Shown: piece by piece, positions 1-4,084 of the stretch
Layout: each line of letters starts with the position of its first letter
How positions within the stretch are numbered: position 1 is the stretch's first letter
Source of the DNA: CAYIBD01 sp964361655
GTDB taxonomy: Bacteria; Patescibacteriota; Minisyncoccia; Sungbacterales; SURF-37
NCBI GenBank assembly: GCA_964361655.1
Contig: CAYIBD010000031.1
Span: forward strand, 1-8,845
DNA: 8,845 bases
Reading direction: 5' to 3'
Program-made: the position numbers and the translations under genes
Notes under the pieces: generated by a model
What the model saw: only the letters and a program-made list of their open reading frames with translations
Databases searched by the model: none
Told to the model about the DNA's origin: nothing

Positions 1-1
1 C

Positions 2-85
2 TATGATGTCGTCATTACCCGCCCGGGAGTGCCAAATGTGGTGGACGCATACACGCCCTTGACAGGGTTTGAGAGCGGCTGGTAG
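2..85 (+). CDS. C-terminal end of an unrecognised protein (5' end outside window)
   Basis: An open frame enters from the left edge and ends at TAG 83-85, giving 27 residues. It begins YDVVITRPGVPNVVDAY and ends GFESGW. Codon composition looks coding, and the frame stays open to the window edge. It does not look like the C-terminus of L1, the usual rplJ neighbour, and I do not recognise the family. Its last codons overlap the rplJ promoter (TTGACA at 59-64), so rplJ would start transcription right at the end of this gene. Only the tail is visible, so no function is proposed. A chance open frame of this length is possible. Confidence 0.5.
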   Translation, partial: YDVVITRPGVPNVVDAYTPLTGFESGW

Positions 86-88
86 GGT
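59..88 (+). promoter_or_regulatory. Sigma-70-type promoter of rplJL
   Basis: A perfect -35 TTGACA (59-64) is followed after 18 nt by TAGGGT (83-88), which keeps the three most conserved -10 bases. TG at 80-81 makes it an extended -10. The predicted transcript starts near 95, just before the first helix of the L10 leader (99), which supports the assignment. Confidence 0.6.
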
Positions 89-94
89 GAGGAG

Positions 95-190
95 GCAGTC
101 CGAAGACCGTAGGTGCCTCGATGTCCATCGGGGGTAAACCCTACCGAGGGCCGGGGTCATTTTGTCTTCGGGCGCCTCGACGCCTTTTTT
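95..190 (+). ncRNA. Ribosomal protein L10 leader (autoregulatory 5' UTR)
   Basis: The 5' UTR folds like the known L10 leader. Outer helix P1 pairs 99-107 with 164-172 (GAAGAC/GTCTTC core). P2 pairs GTAGG 109-113 with CCTAC 140-144. P3 pairs 116-122 with 127-133 around a GTCC loop. The unpaired TAAA at 135-138 matches the conserved UAA-containing strand, and the AAGACCGTAGG...CCTAC arrangement parallels the E. coli rplJ leader. In this family the L10-L12 complex binds the leader, which mimics its 23S rRNA site, and represses the operon. The leader lies directly between the promoter and rplJ. It is an RNA element, although an open frame from 113 runs through it. Confidence 0.85.
171..190 (+). 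terminator. Short terminator-like hairpin at the end of the L10 leader
   Basis: GGCG 171-174 pairs with CGCC 181-184 around a 6-nt loop and is followed by six T (185-190), just 5' of the rplJ start codon. The stem is only 4 bp, so it would be a weak terminator. Its first two bases are also the end of leader helix P1, so the two structures compete slightly. Attenuation by L10-L12 is known for the Bacillus subtilis rplJL leader; here it is only inferred. Confidence 0.35.
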
Positions 191-196
191 GATTTC

Positions 197-715
197 ATGC
201 TCACCCGCGACGAAAAAGCCGAACTGGTAGAAGGACTCAAGGAGCGCTTTTCGCGCCATCGCATTTCGATTTTCACGGACATCCGCGGTATCTCGGTTGC
301 CAAGCTCATGGCGTTTCGCCGCGAGCTGAAAAAAATAGGCGCTGAACTCAAGGTGGCGAAAAAAACCCTCCTCAAGCGGGCGCTCGAGACGGCTGGCATC
401 GGCGTTCTGCCAAAAGAGCTCGAGGGCGAGGTGGCAGTGATCTTTGGCTATGAGGATCAAGTTAGCCCGGCAAAAGTTGCCGCAAAGTTTTCAAAAGAAA
501 ATAAGACCTTCAGGGTGTTAAAGGGGATTCTGGCCGGGAACATCATCGAATCGGGCGAGGTCTTGGCGTTAGCCAAGCTCCCGCCTAAAGAGCAATTACT
601 CGGCCATCTAGCGCAGGTGTTAAACGCGCCGATCCAACAACTTGCCAATGCGTTGCAAGGAAATATCAGGAATTTGGTCGTTATTCTTAACCAAGTAAGG
701 AGTGAGAAAGCGTGA
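197..715 (+). CDS. rplJ: Large ribosomal subunit protein L10 (uL10)
   Basis: A 172-residue protein beginning MLTRDEKAELVEGLKERF, the normal bacterial L10 length. L10 binds the GTPase-associated region of 23S rRNA and anchors L7/L12 dimers through its C-terminal helix, forming the stalk that recruits translation factors. Family features include the N-terminal TRDEK helix, the RISIFTDIRGIS strand (about 26-37), the LKVAKKTLLKRAL segment (about 53-65) and the EVAVIFGYEDQVSPAK region. The C-terminal helix is rich in hydrophobics, as needed for L12 binding. The frame is open back to 113, but that extension lies inside the leader RNA, so ATG 197 is chosen. No SD precedes it; the upstream bases are a T-run. 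It is co-directional with rplL 103 nt downstream. Confidence 0.95.
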   Translation: MLTRDEKAELVEGLKERFSRHRISIFTDIRGISVAKLMAFRRELKKIGAELKVAKKTLLKRALETAGIGVLPKELEGEVAVIFGYEDQVSPAKVAAKFSKENKTFRVLKGILAGNIIESGEVLALAKLPPKEQLLGHLAQVLNAPIQQLANALQGNIRNLVVILNQVRSEKA

Positions 716-808
716 TGCAGATGTGCGAATGAAATGCGGATCTACAAATATGCGAATAACGGATTCGCATATTCGCCAGATTGGCATACGATTCGTAGAT
801 TAGCATCA
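713..808 (+). repeat. Nested palindromic element between rplJ and rplL
   Basis: The rplJ-rplL spacer contains a perfect 11-bp inverted repeat, AATATGCGAAT (747-757) and ATTCGCATATT (763-773), with a 5-nt loop. Outside it, ATCTAC 740-745 pairs with GTAGAT 795-800, and ATGC 734-737 with GCAT 803-806. TGATGC 713-718 is an alternative partner of GCATCA 803-808. The spacer is AT-richer than the genes and rich in GCGAAT/ATTCG words, which suggests an intergenic repeat or a processing structure. The rplJ stop codon lies at its left edge. Confidence 0.6.
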
Positions 809-809
809 T
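781..809 (+). promoter_or_regulatory. Possible internal promoter for rplL
   Basis: TTGGCA (781-786, five of six -35 bases) lies 17 nt before CATCAT (804-809, four of six -10 bases). Transcription would start near 816, three bases before the rplL ATG, which has no SD. It overlaps the right arm of the palindromic element. It is weak and could be chance. Confidence 0.25.
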
Positions 810-818
810 ATTGATACC

Positions 819-1196
819 ATGGATAAAGAGAAAATTTTGGAATCAATAGAAAAGATGAGTGTCTTGGAGCTGTCGGAACTGGTGAAAGCCATTGAGGAGA
901 AATTCGGTGTCTCGGCGGCCATGCCCGTGGCGGTTGCGGCTCCAGCCGCGGCCGCTGGTGAGGAAGCCGGCGCGAAGGAGGAGAAAACGTCCTTCACGGT
1001 TGAGCTGAAGTCCGGCGGCTCGCAGAAAATTCAGGTCATCAAGGCCTTGCGTGAGCTAACCCAAATGGGCTTGAAAGAGGCCAAAGATCTCGTGGATGCC
1101 GCACCCAAAGTGGTGAAGGAGGGGGTTGATAAGACCGCGGCCGATGAAATGAAGAAAAAGTTAGAGGAGGCCGGGGCAGCGGTGGAGGTTAAGTGA
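819..1196 (+). CDS. rplL: Large ribosomal subunit protein L7/L12 (bL12)
   Basis: A 125-residue acidic protein, the usual L7/L12 length. The N-terminal dimerisation domain (MDKEKILESIEKMSVLELSE, through about 33) is followed by an Ala/Val-rich flexible hinge (about 35-52). The globular C-terminal domain (about 57-125) contains the conserved segment KIQVIKALRELTQMGLKEAK, which contacts elongation factors, then DLVDAAP and a C-terminal AGAAVEVK. L12 dimers bind the L10 C-terminal helix and stimulate factor-dependent GTP hydrolysis. It is second in the rplJL unit. The ATG at 819 has no SD, unusual for such a highly expressed gene; it may depend on the spacer structure or on a short-leader transcript. 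Confidence 0.96.
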   Translation: MDKEKILESIEKMSVLELSELVKAIEEKFGVSAAMPVAVAAPAAAAGEEAGAKEEKTSFTVELKSGGSQKIQVIKALRELTQMGLKEAKDLVDAAPKVVKEGVDKTAADEMKKKLEEAGAAVEVK

Positions 1197-1197
1197 A

Positions 1198-1237
1198 GCA
1201 TTTGTCTATACGGTTCAAACCGCACAGCTACAAATGC
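1198..1237 (+). repeat. Small hairpin just after rplL
   Basis: GCATTTGT (1198-1205) and ACAAATGC (1230-1237) are perfect inverted repeats enclosing a second small hairpin, CGGT 1211-1214 with ACCG 1219-1222. CTACAAATGCG at 1228-1238 resembles CTACAAATATGCG at 742-754 in the rplJ-rplL spacer, so the two spacers may carry related repeat units. Confidence 0.4.
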
Positions 1238-1302
1238 GTCATCCTGACTCTGAGCCCTTCGATTCCTCAGGATAAACTCCGCGAAAGGGAAGGATCTCGG
1301 CG
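1238..1302 (+). repeat. REP-like intergenic repeat (GTCATCCTGA...AAGGATCTCGG type)
   Basis: The segment starts GTCATCCTGA and ends GAAGGATCTCGGCG, matching a dispersed palindromic repeat type I recall from many bacterial genomes. ATCCTGA 1241-1247 pairs with TCAGGAT 1267-1273. CCCTTCG 1255-1261 pairs with CGAAAGGG 1282-1289 except for one bulged A. Another copy elsewhere in the genome would confirm it; this window has only one. Confidence 0.5.
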
Positions 1303-1321
1303 TTGGCGGCTCGGCAGGCCA

Positions 1322-1368
1322 TTTCCTCCACGAGGAAAGCTCGCTCCAGAATTTCTGGAGCGAGCTTT
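1322..1368. terminator. 33-nt perfect palindrome between convergent units (possible bidirectional terminator)
   Basis: AAAGCTCGCTCCAGAA (1336-1351) and TTCTGGAGCGAGCTTT (1353-1368) are exact reverse complements around one T. The A-tract on one side and T-tract on the other are only three bases long. TTTCCTC 1322-1328 and GAGGAAA 1332-1338 form an overlapping smaller hairpin. It lies between rplL (+) and the convergent DUF2283 gene (-), where a shared terminator would be expected. The weak T-tract leaves open that it is a mobile palindrome. Confidence 0.5.
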
Positions 1369-1387
1369 GACTTACATCGGCTAAATA

Positions 1388-1616
1388 TTAGGCCGGCAGA
1401 AGTTCTGCCCGAATGGGAAGCTCGATGGGGATGCGGTTTCGCTTTAGGCGTTTGGTGAAGTTGAGGATGGTAAACCCCCACTACTTTTTTGGTTTTGGGG
1501 TGGATGCGGAGCACCACGTCGTCTTCCGTTTCCACGCTCCGCGTTCGGGGGGACGGCTTCCCCTCCGAGAAGTAGAGCACGTCCGCCTCTTTGTCATAGA
1601 AGTAGTAGAGTTTCAA
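1388..1616 (-). pseudogene. DUF2283-family protein, frameshifted
   Basis: The frame from TTG 1616 reads MKLYYFYDKEADVLYFSEGK and continues to KTKKVVG, typical of the short DUF2283 family (YD.EADxLY..., later VVG). It then loses the family pattern. Removing one G from the G5 run (C5 at + 1475-1479) restores the family ending FTILNFTKRLK and a TAA at 1388-1390, giving 75 residues, the usual size. As written, the frame runs on through the REP-like repeat and the 33-nt palindrome, which is clearly not protein-coding. Either the gene is a recent pseudogene, or the homopolymer is a sequencing error. It starts 18 nt after the hicA stop, so it is probably the third gene of the hicBA unit. DUF2283 has no established function. 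Confidence 0.75.
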
Positions 1617-1633
1617 AATATGGATGACTATTG

Positions 1634-1861
1634 CTAGAGGTATCTCAAAAACTCTTCTGGTGGCATTTCGATCTCTCGCAAGATTTGCCGCAGTAGGCCC
1701 CGGCCGATGTCCTCGCCGCCATGTCTGGGAACGAGGGTCGTACGTCCGTCCAGATGCTGGAAGAATACGTGTGAGCCCGACTGCCGCACCGGCTTGAACC
1801 CGAGCGAACGCAACGCGCGCATCACGTCGCGCGCCTTCAACATCGGCAGGCGCTTGGCCAT
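1634..1861 (-). CDS. hicA: HicA-family mRNA interferase toxin
   Basis: A 75-residue basic protein with the HicA/YcfA layout: MLKARDVMRALRSLGF (helix 1), RQSGSHVFFQH (28-38) with the catalytic His in GSH (H31), TTLVPRHGGEDIGRGLLRQIL and a final EEFLRYL. HicA toxins are small dsRNA-binding-fold RNases that cleave mRNA, and they are neutralised by HicB. ATG 1861 is chosen because it gives the family N-terminus; the longer upstream open frame only overlaps hicB out of frame. It starts 5 nt after the hicB stop, so the two are surely co-transcribed. The antitoxin-first order is common in HicBA loci, although E. coli has hicA first. No truncation is seen, so the toxin looks intact. Confidence 0.88.
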   Translation of the reverse strand: MAKRLPMLKARDVMRALRSLGFKPVRQSGSHVFFQHLDGRTTLVPRHGGEDIGRGLLRQILREIEMPPEEFLRYL

Positions 1862-1866
1862 GTTGC

Positions 1867-2124
1867 CTACACGCGTACGACTTCTAGTCCTACGAAGGAC
1901 GGTTCGTAGGAAAGTTGTCTCATCCGCGCCCGGTAGCCAGCGTCCTTCTGGGCGATCGCCAGGCAGAGCCGGATGGCGTCCTGCACCCGTTCCTGGAGCT
2001 CCCCGTACGTTTTGGCTTGGGTGTGGCAACCGGGGAGCGCCGGAACCGAGGCGACAAAGTAGCCGTCCTCGTCGCGCTCAACTACCACCTTGAATTGCTG
2101 CCCCAATGAGGATTTTCGCGCCAT
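1867..2124 (-). CDS. hicB: HicB-family antitoxin
   Basis: An 85-residue protein with the HicB partial RNase H fold: FKVVVERDEDGYFVASVPALPGCHTQ (about 11-36), then a helix, YGELQERVQDAIRLCLAIA (40-58). HicB binds and inhibits HicA and usually represses its own promoter. No clear C-terminal HTH or ribbon-helix-helix domain is visible in the remaining 27 residues, so DNA binding is uncertain. A TTG at 2133 would add three residues, but it lies inside the predicted -10 box, so ATG 2124 is chosen. No SD is seen. With transcription predicted to start near 2126, the mRNA would be nearly leaderless. Confidence 0.87.
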   Translation of the reverse strand: MARKSSLGQQFKVVVERDEDGYFVASVPALPGCHTQAKTYGELQERVQDAIRLCLAIAQKDAGYRARMRQLSYEPSFVGLEVVRV

Positions 2125-2132
2125 AGAAATCA

Positions 2133-2161
2133 ATTATATGAGCAGCACCTTGGAAATGCAA
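2133..2161 (-). promoter_or_regulatory. Sigma-70-type promoter of hicBA
   Basis: On the minus strand TTGCAT (2161-2156) is followed after exactly 17 nt by a perfect TATAAT (2138-2133). The predicted start is near 2126, two bases before the hicB ATG at 2124. This is the best -10 box in the window, and it fits a toxin-antitoxin operon with its own promoter. Confidence 0.7.
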
Positions 2162-2183
2162 ATTTTTCTAAATAAAAGCGGTT

Positions 2184-2207
2184 ACGAGCGTTTGTCGGGC
2201 TGCTCGT
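2184..2207 (-). terminator. Weak hairpin after the ftsEX unit
   Basis: ACGAGC 2184-2189 and GCTCGT 2202-2207 form a 6-bp stem with a 12-nt loop, between the small ORF (stop at 2226) and the hicBA promoter. On the minus strand a short T4 follows about 8 nt later. This is the only candidate end signal for the prfB-ftsEX transcript, and it is poor. Confidence 0.25.
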
Positions 2208-2225
2208 TTCTTTCGGCCAGATTGC

Positions 2226-2351
2226 CTAGCAGCCGGTGAGGTACTTCAGCGGGAAGTAGTCCCACGCGCCGGCGCTCACGAGCACCAAAATCAAACCGAC
2301 TATGGCGATGAGGAACGGCGCCAATAAAACAAGAATCAGTCGCGTTGGCAT
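2226..2351 (-). CDS. Small single-pass membrane protein (41 aa) downstream of ftsX
   Basis: A short frame starting MPTRLILVLLAPFLIAIVGL encodes 41 residues. One long hydrophobic segment (about 5-29) is followed by a polar, aromatic tail, WDYFPLKYLTGC. The positive N-terminus (R4) suggests the N-terminus is inside. It starts 16 nt after the ftsX stop, same strand, behind the strongest SD in the window (AGGGAGGT, 5-nt spacing), which is the main reason to believe it. It could modulate or stabilise FtsEX, but I recognise no family and that role is inference. The final LTGC resembles a lipobox, but at the very C-terminus it cannot serve as one. Confidence 0.7.
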   Translation of the reverse strand: MPTRLILVLLAPFLIAIVGLILVLVSAGAWDYFPLKYLTGC

Positions 2352-2355
2352 GTGT

Positions 2356-2363
2356 ACCTCCCT
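2356..2363 (-). promoter_or_regulatory. Strong Shine-Dalgarno sequence for the 41-aa ORF
   Basis: Read on the minus strand, AGGGAGGT ends 4 nt before the ATG at 2351 (GGAGG core, spacing about 5). Most other starts in this window lack any SD, so this site is conspicuous and supports the small ORF as a translated gene. Confidence 0.7.
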
Positions 2364-2367
2364 GCGG

Positions 2368-3282
2368 TTATATTTTCAAATACCTCCGGATGGCAAGGGC
2401 GCTTGATCCGACGCCGAGCACAATGCCGACCAAGAGGAGAATCAGGAAAAACTGCAAGAAATTCTCGCTGAAGTACCGCATGAGGTTGACGCCCGGAAGG
2501 AAGAGGAGAATCCTCGCCGAGGCGAACCAGATGAGCGGGAAGAAGACGAGCGATGTCAGGATGGCCGCAATGCCGCCGTGCATGACGCCCTCGACCATGA
2601 ACGGGCCGCGGATGTACCAGTTGGTCGCGCCGACGAGCTTCATGATCGATATCTCCTCGCGGGCGGTGTAGATCGCGAGGCGCACGGTGCTAAAAGCCAC
2701 GAGAACCGCGACGAACCCCAGGACGAGCACCGTTGCCGCGCCCAAGCTCCGCACCCCGCGCACCACGGCCGTGAGGCGTTCAATCACTTTTTGGTTCTCA
2801 AAGTAGTTTATTTTCTCCACGCTGGGGTATGACTTCCGCTCCAGGAACCCGGCGATTTCAGCCAGGCGTCCCGGATCCTCGGCTTTGATGGTGAGCGTTG
2901 CCGGGAGCGGATTCTCCTCGCCCAACTCTTCGAGCGAGGCGAGCACGGAGGGGTCATCCTTATGTTTCTCTTTGAAGGCAGCCAGCGCTTCCTCCGGTGA
3001 GATGTAGTTCACTTCCTTGACCGCCCCCAGGGCCTCAACCTCACGCCGGATATCGAGGATACGCTCTTCCGCCGTGTCCTTCTTGAAAGACATCGAAATA
3101 TCAATCTTGTCCTCGAGGTCGCCCAAGATGGTATTGGCCAGCACCGAGATGAGCAAGAGCCCGCCGATGACAAAGAGCGTCAACATCATGACGAGAACCG
3201 TCGCCGTAGAGAGCCAGCCGTTGCGGCGGAAGGAGAGCCAGGCGTAGGTGAGGATGCGCCTAACGGTGATTGCCTTGGCCAT
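2368..3282 (-). CDS. ftsX: Cell division ABC-transporter-like permease FtsX
   Basis: A 304-residue membrane protein with FtsX topology. A short cytoplasmic N-terminus is followed by TM1 (about 24-49), a large extracytoplasmic loop (50-178), TM2 (about 180-203), the conserved cytoplasmic segment AREEISIMKLVGATNWYIRG (207-226), TM3 (236-256) and TM4 (275-297). FtsX pairs with FtsE at the division septum and uses ATP hydrolysis to activate peptidoglycan hydrolases, via its extracytoplasmic domain, rather than to transport a substrate. The start overlaps the ftsE end by 23 nt and no SD is present, so translation is probably coupled to ftsE. Length is typical. No partner hydrolase gene is seen in the window. 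Confidence 0.95.
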   Translation of the reverse strand: MAKAITVRRILTYAWLSFRRNGWLSTATVLVMMLTLFVIGGLLLISVLANTILGDLEDKIDISMSFKKDTAEERILDIRREVEALGAVKEVNYISPEEALAAFKEKHKDDPSVLASLEELGEENPLPATLTIKAEDPGRLAEIAGFLERKSYPSVEKINYFENQKVIERLTAVVRGVRSLGAATVLVLGFVAVLVAFSTVRLAIYTAREEISIMKLVGATNWYIRGPFMVEGVMHGGIAAILTSLVFFPLIWFASARILLFLPGVNLMRYFSENFLQFFLILLLVGIVLGVGSSALAIRRYLKI

Positions 3283-3973
3283 GGCGGTTATCGGTGATGA
3301 CGTATTTCCCCTTCTTCTCGTCGCGAACGATCTCGCCCCGCTCGAGGGTAACCACCCTGCGGCCGAGGTGATCCACGATCTGCTTATCGTGCGTGGCGAG
3401 GATGACGGTCGTACCGAGCTCGTTGATTTTCTCCAAGAGCCGCACGATCTCCCACGTGTTCACGGGGTCAAGGTTGCCGGTGGGCTCATCGGCCATCAGG
3501 ACATCGGGCTGGTTGATGATGGCGCGCGCAATAGCCACCCGCTGCTTTTCGCCTCCGGAAAGTTCGTGCGGGAAGTGCTCGCGCTTGTCAGAAAGATCAA
3601 CCAGTCCGAGCGCCTGGGGAACGCTCTCGGAGATCTCGCCATCGGGCTTGCCCGCGGCCTCCATGGCAAAGGCCACGTTCTCGTAGGCGGTCTTTTGGGG
3701 CAGGAGCTTATAGTCCTGGAACACCATGCCGACGCGGCGGCGGAGTTGCGGCAAGGCGCGTGCCGGCAGGGCGGCAACCTCGGTCTCGTCAAAGAGTACC
3801 CGCCCCTCGGTGGGACGCTCCTCGGCAATCAAGAGCTTCAAAACCGTTGATTTTCCAGCTCCGGACGGCCCCACCAACGACACAAACTCTTGCGGCTTGA
3901 TCTCAAACGTCACGCTTTTGAGCGCGATCGAGGTCGGGGAGTAGATTTTGGAAACGTTGTCGAAAAAAATCAT
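3260..3973 (-). CDS. ftsE: Cell division ATP-binding protein FtsE
   Basis: A 237-residue ABC ATPase starting MIFFDNVSKIY, the typical FtsE N-terminus. Walker A GPSGAGKST 35-43, Q-loop Q86, signature LSGGE 138-142, Walker B VLMADEP 158-164, and switch His 195 (ATHD) are all intact. FtsE sits at the cytoplasmic face of FtsX and powers septal peptidoglycan remodelling. In-frame earlier starts (ATG 3988, TTG 4000) would add 5 or 9 residues that lie in a palindromic element, so ATG 3973 is preferred. No SD precedes any of these. It follows prfB by about 100 nt on the same strand. A prfB-ftsE-ftsX order is also known from Firmicutes. Confidence 0.95.
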   Translation of the reverse strand: MIFFDNVSKIYSPTSIALKSVTFEIKPQEFVSLVGPSGAGKSTVLKLLIAEERPTEGRVLFDETEVAALPARALPQLRRRVGMVFQDYKLLPQKTAYENVAFAMEAAGKPDGEISESVPQALGLVDLSDKREHFPHELSGGEKQRVAIARAIINQPDVLMADEPTGNLDPVNTWEIVRLLEKINELGTTVILATHDKQIVDHLGRRVVTLERGEIVRDEKKGKYVITDNRHGQGNHR

Positions 3974-4084
3974 ATGGATAGAAGCCATGAAAAACGCCAA
4001 GGGTTTACCAACGCCATGTTAAACGCCATTGGCGTATATTATGGCTTGGTCACATTGGCGTTTACCAGAGCTTCTACTATCCAT
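3974..4084 (-). repeat. 111-bp imperfect palindrome between prfB and ftsE (MITE-like or hairpin)
   Basis: The outer arms 3974-4000 and 4055-4084 are inverted repeats matching at about 23 of 27 positions with a 3-nt gap (shared ATGGATAG, AAGC, AAACGCCAA). Inner arms ACCAACGCCAT 4007-4017 and ATGGCTTGGT 4041-4050 also pair, and the centre is ACGCCATTGGCGT 4023-4035. AACGCCA occurs at 3993, 4010 and 4022, and as its complement at 4056. The element begins at the prfB stop and ends just before the ftsE ATG, so it fills the spacer. Transcribed, it would fold into one long hairpin. Confidence 0.65.

Noticed and set aside
81..145. GGTAGGGT (81-88) is exactly complementary to ACCCTACC (138-145), suggesting an alternative leader fold
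   Set aside because: 81-88 overlaps the predicted -10 box, so it is probably not in the transcript.
113..196. 28-residue N-terminal extension of L10
   Set aside because: It lies in the L10 leader RNA and does not resemble L10; ATG 197 gives the family length.
1239..1387. C-terminal extension of the DUF2283 frame (as read without frameshift)
   Set aside because: It translates the REP-like repeat and the palindrome; the family ending is in the other frame.
2226..2237. LTGC at the end of the 41-aa protein as a lipobox
   Set aside because: A lipobox must follow an N-terminal signal peptide; here Cys is the last residue.
3248..3850. 200-aa + strand frame opposite ftsE
   Set aside because: Antisense shadow of a clear ABC ATPase; no family features and no SD.
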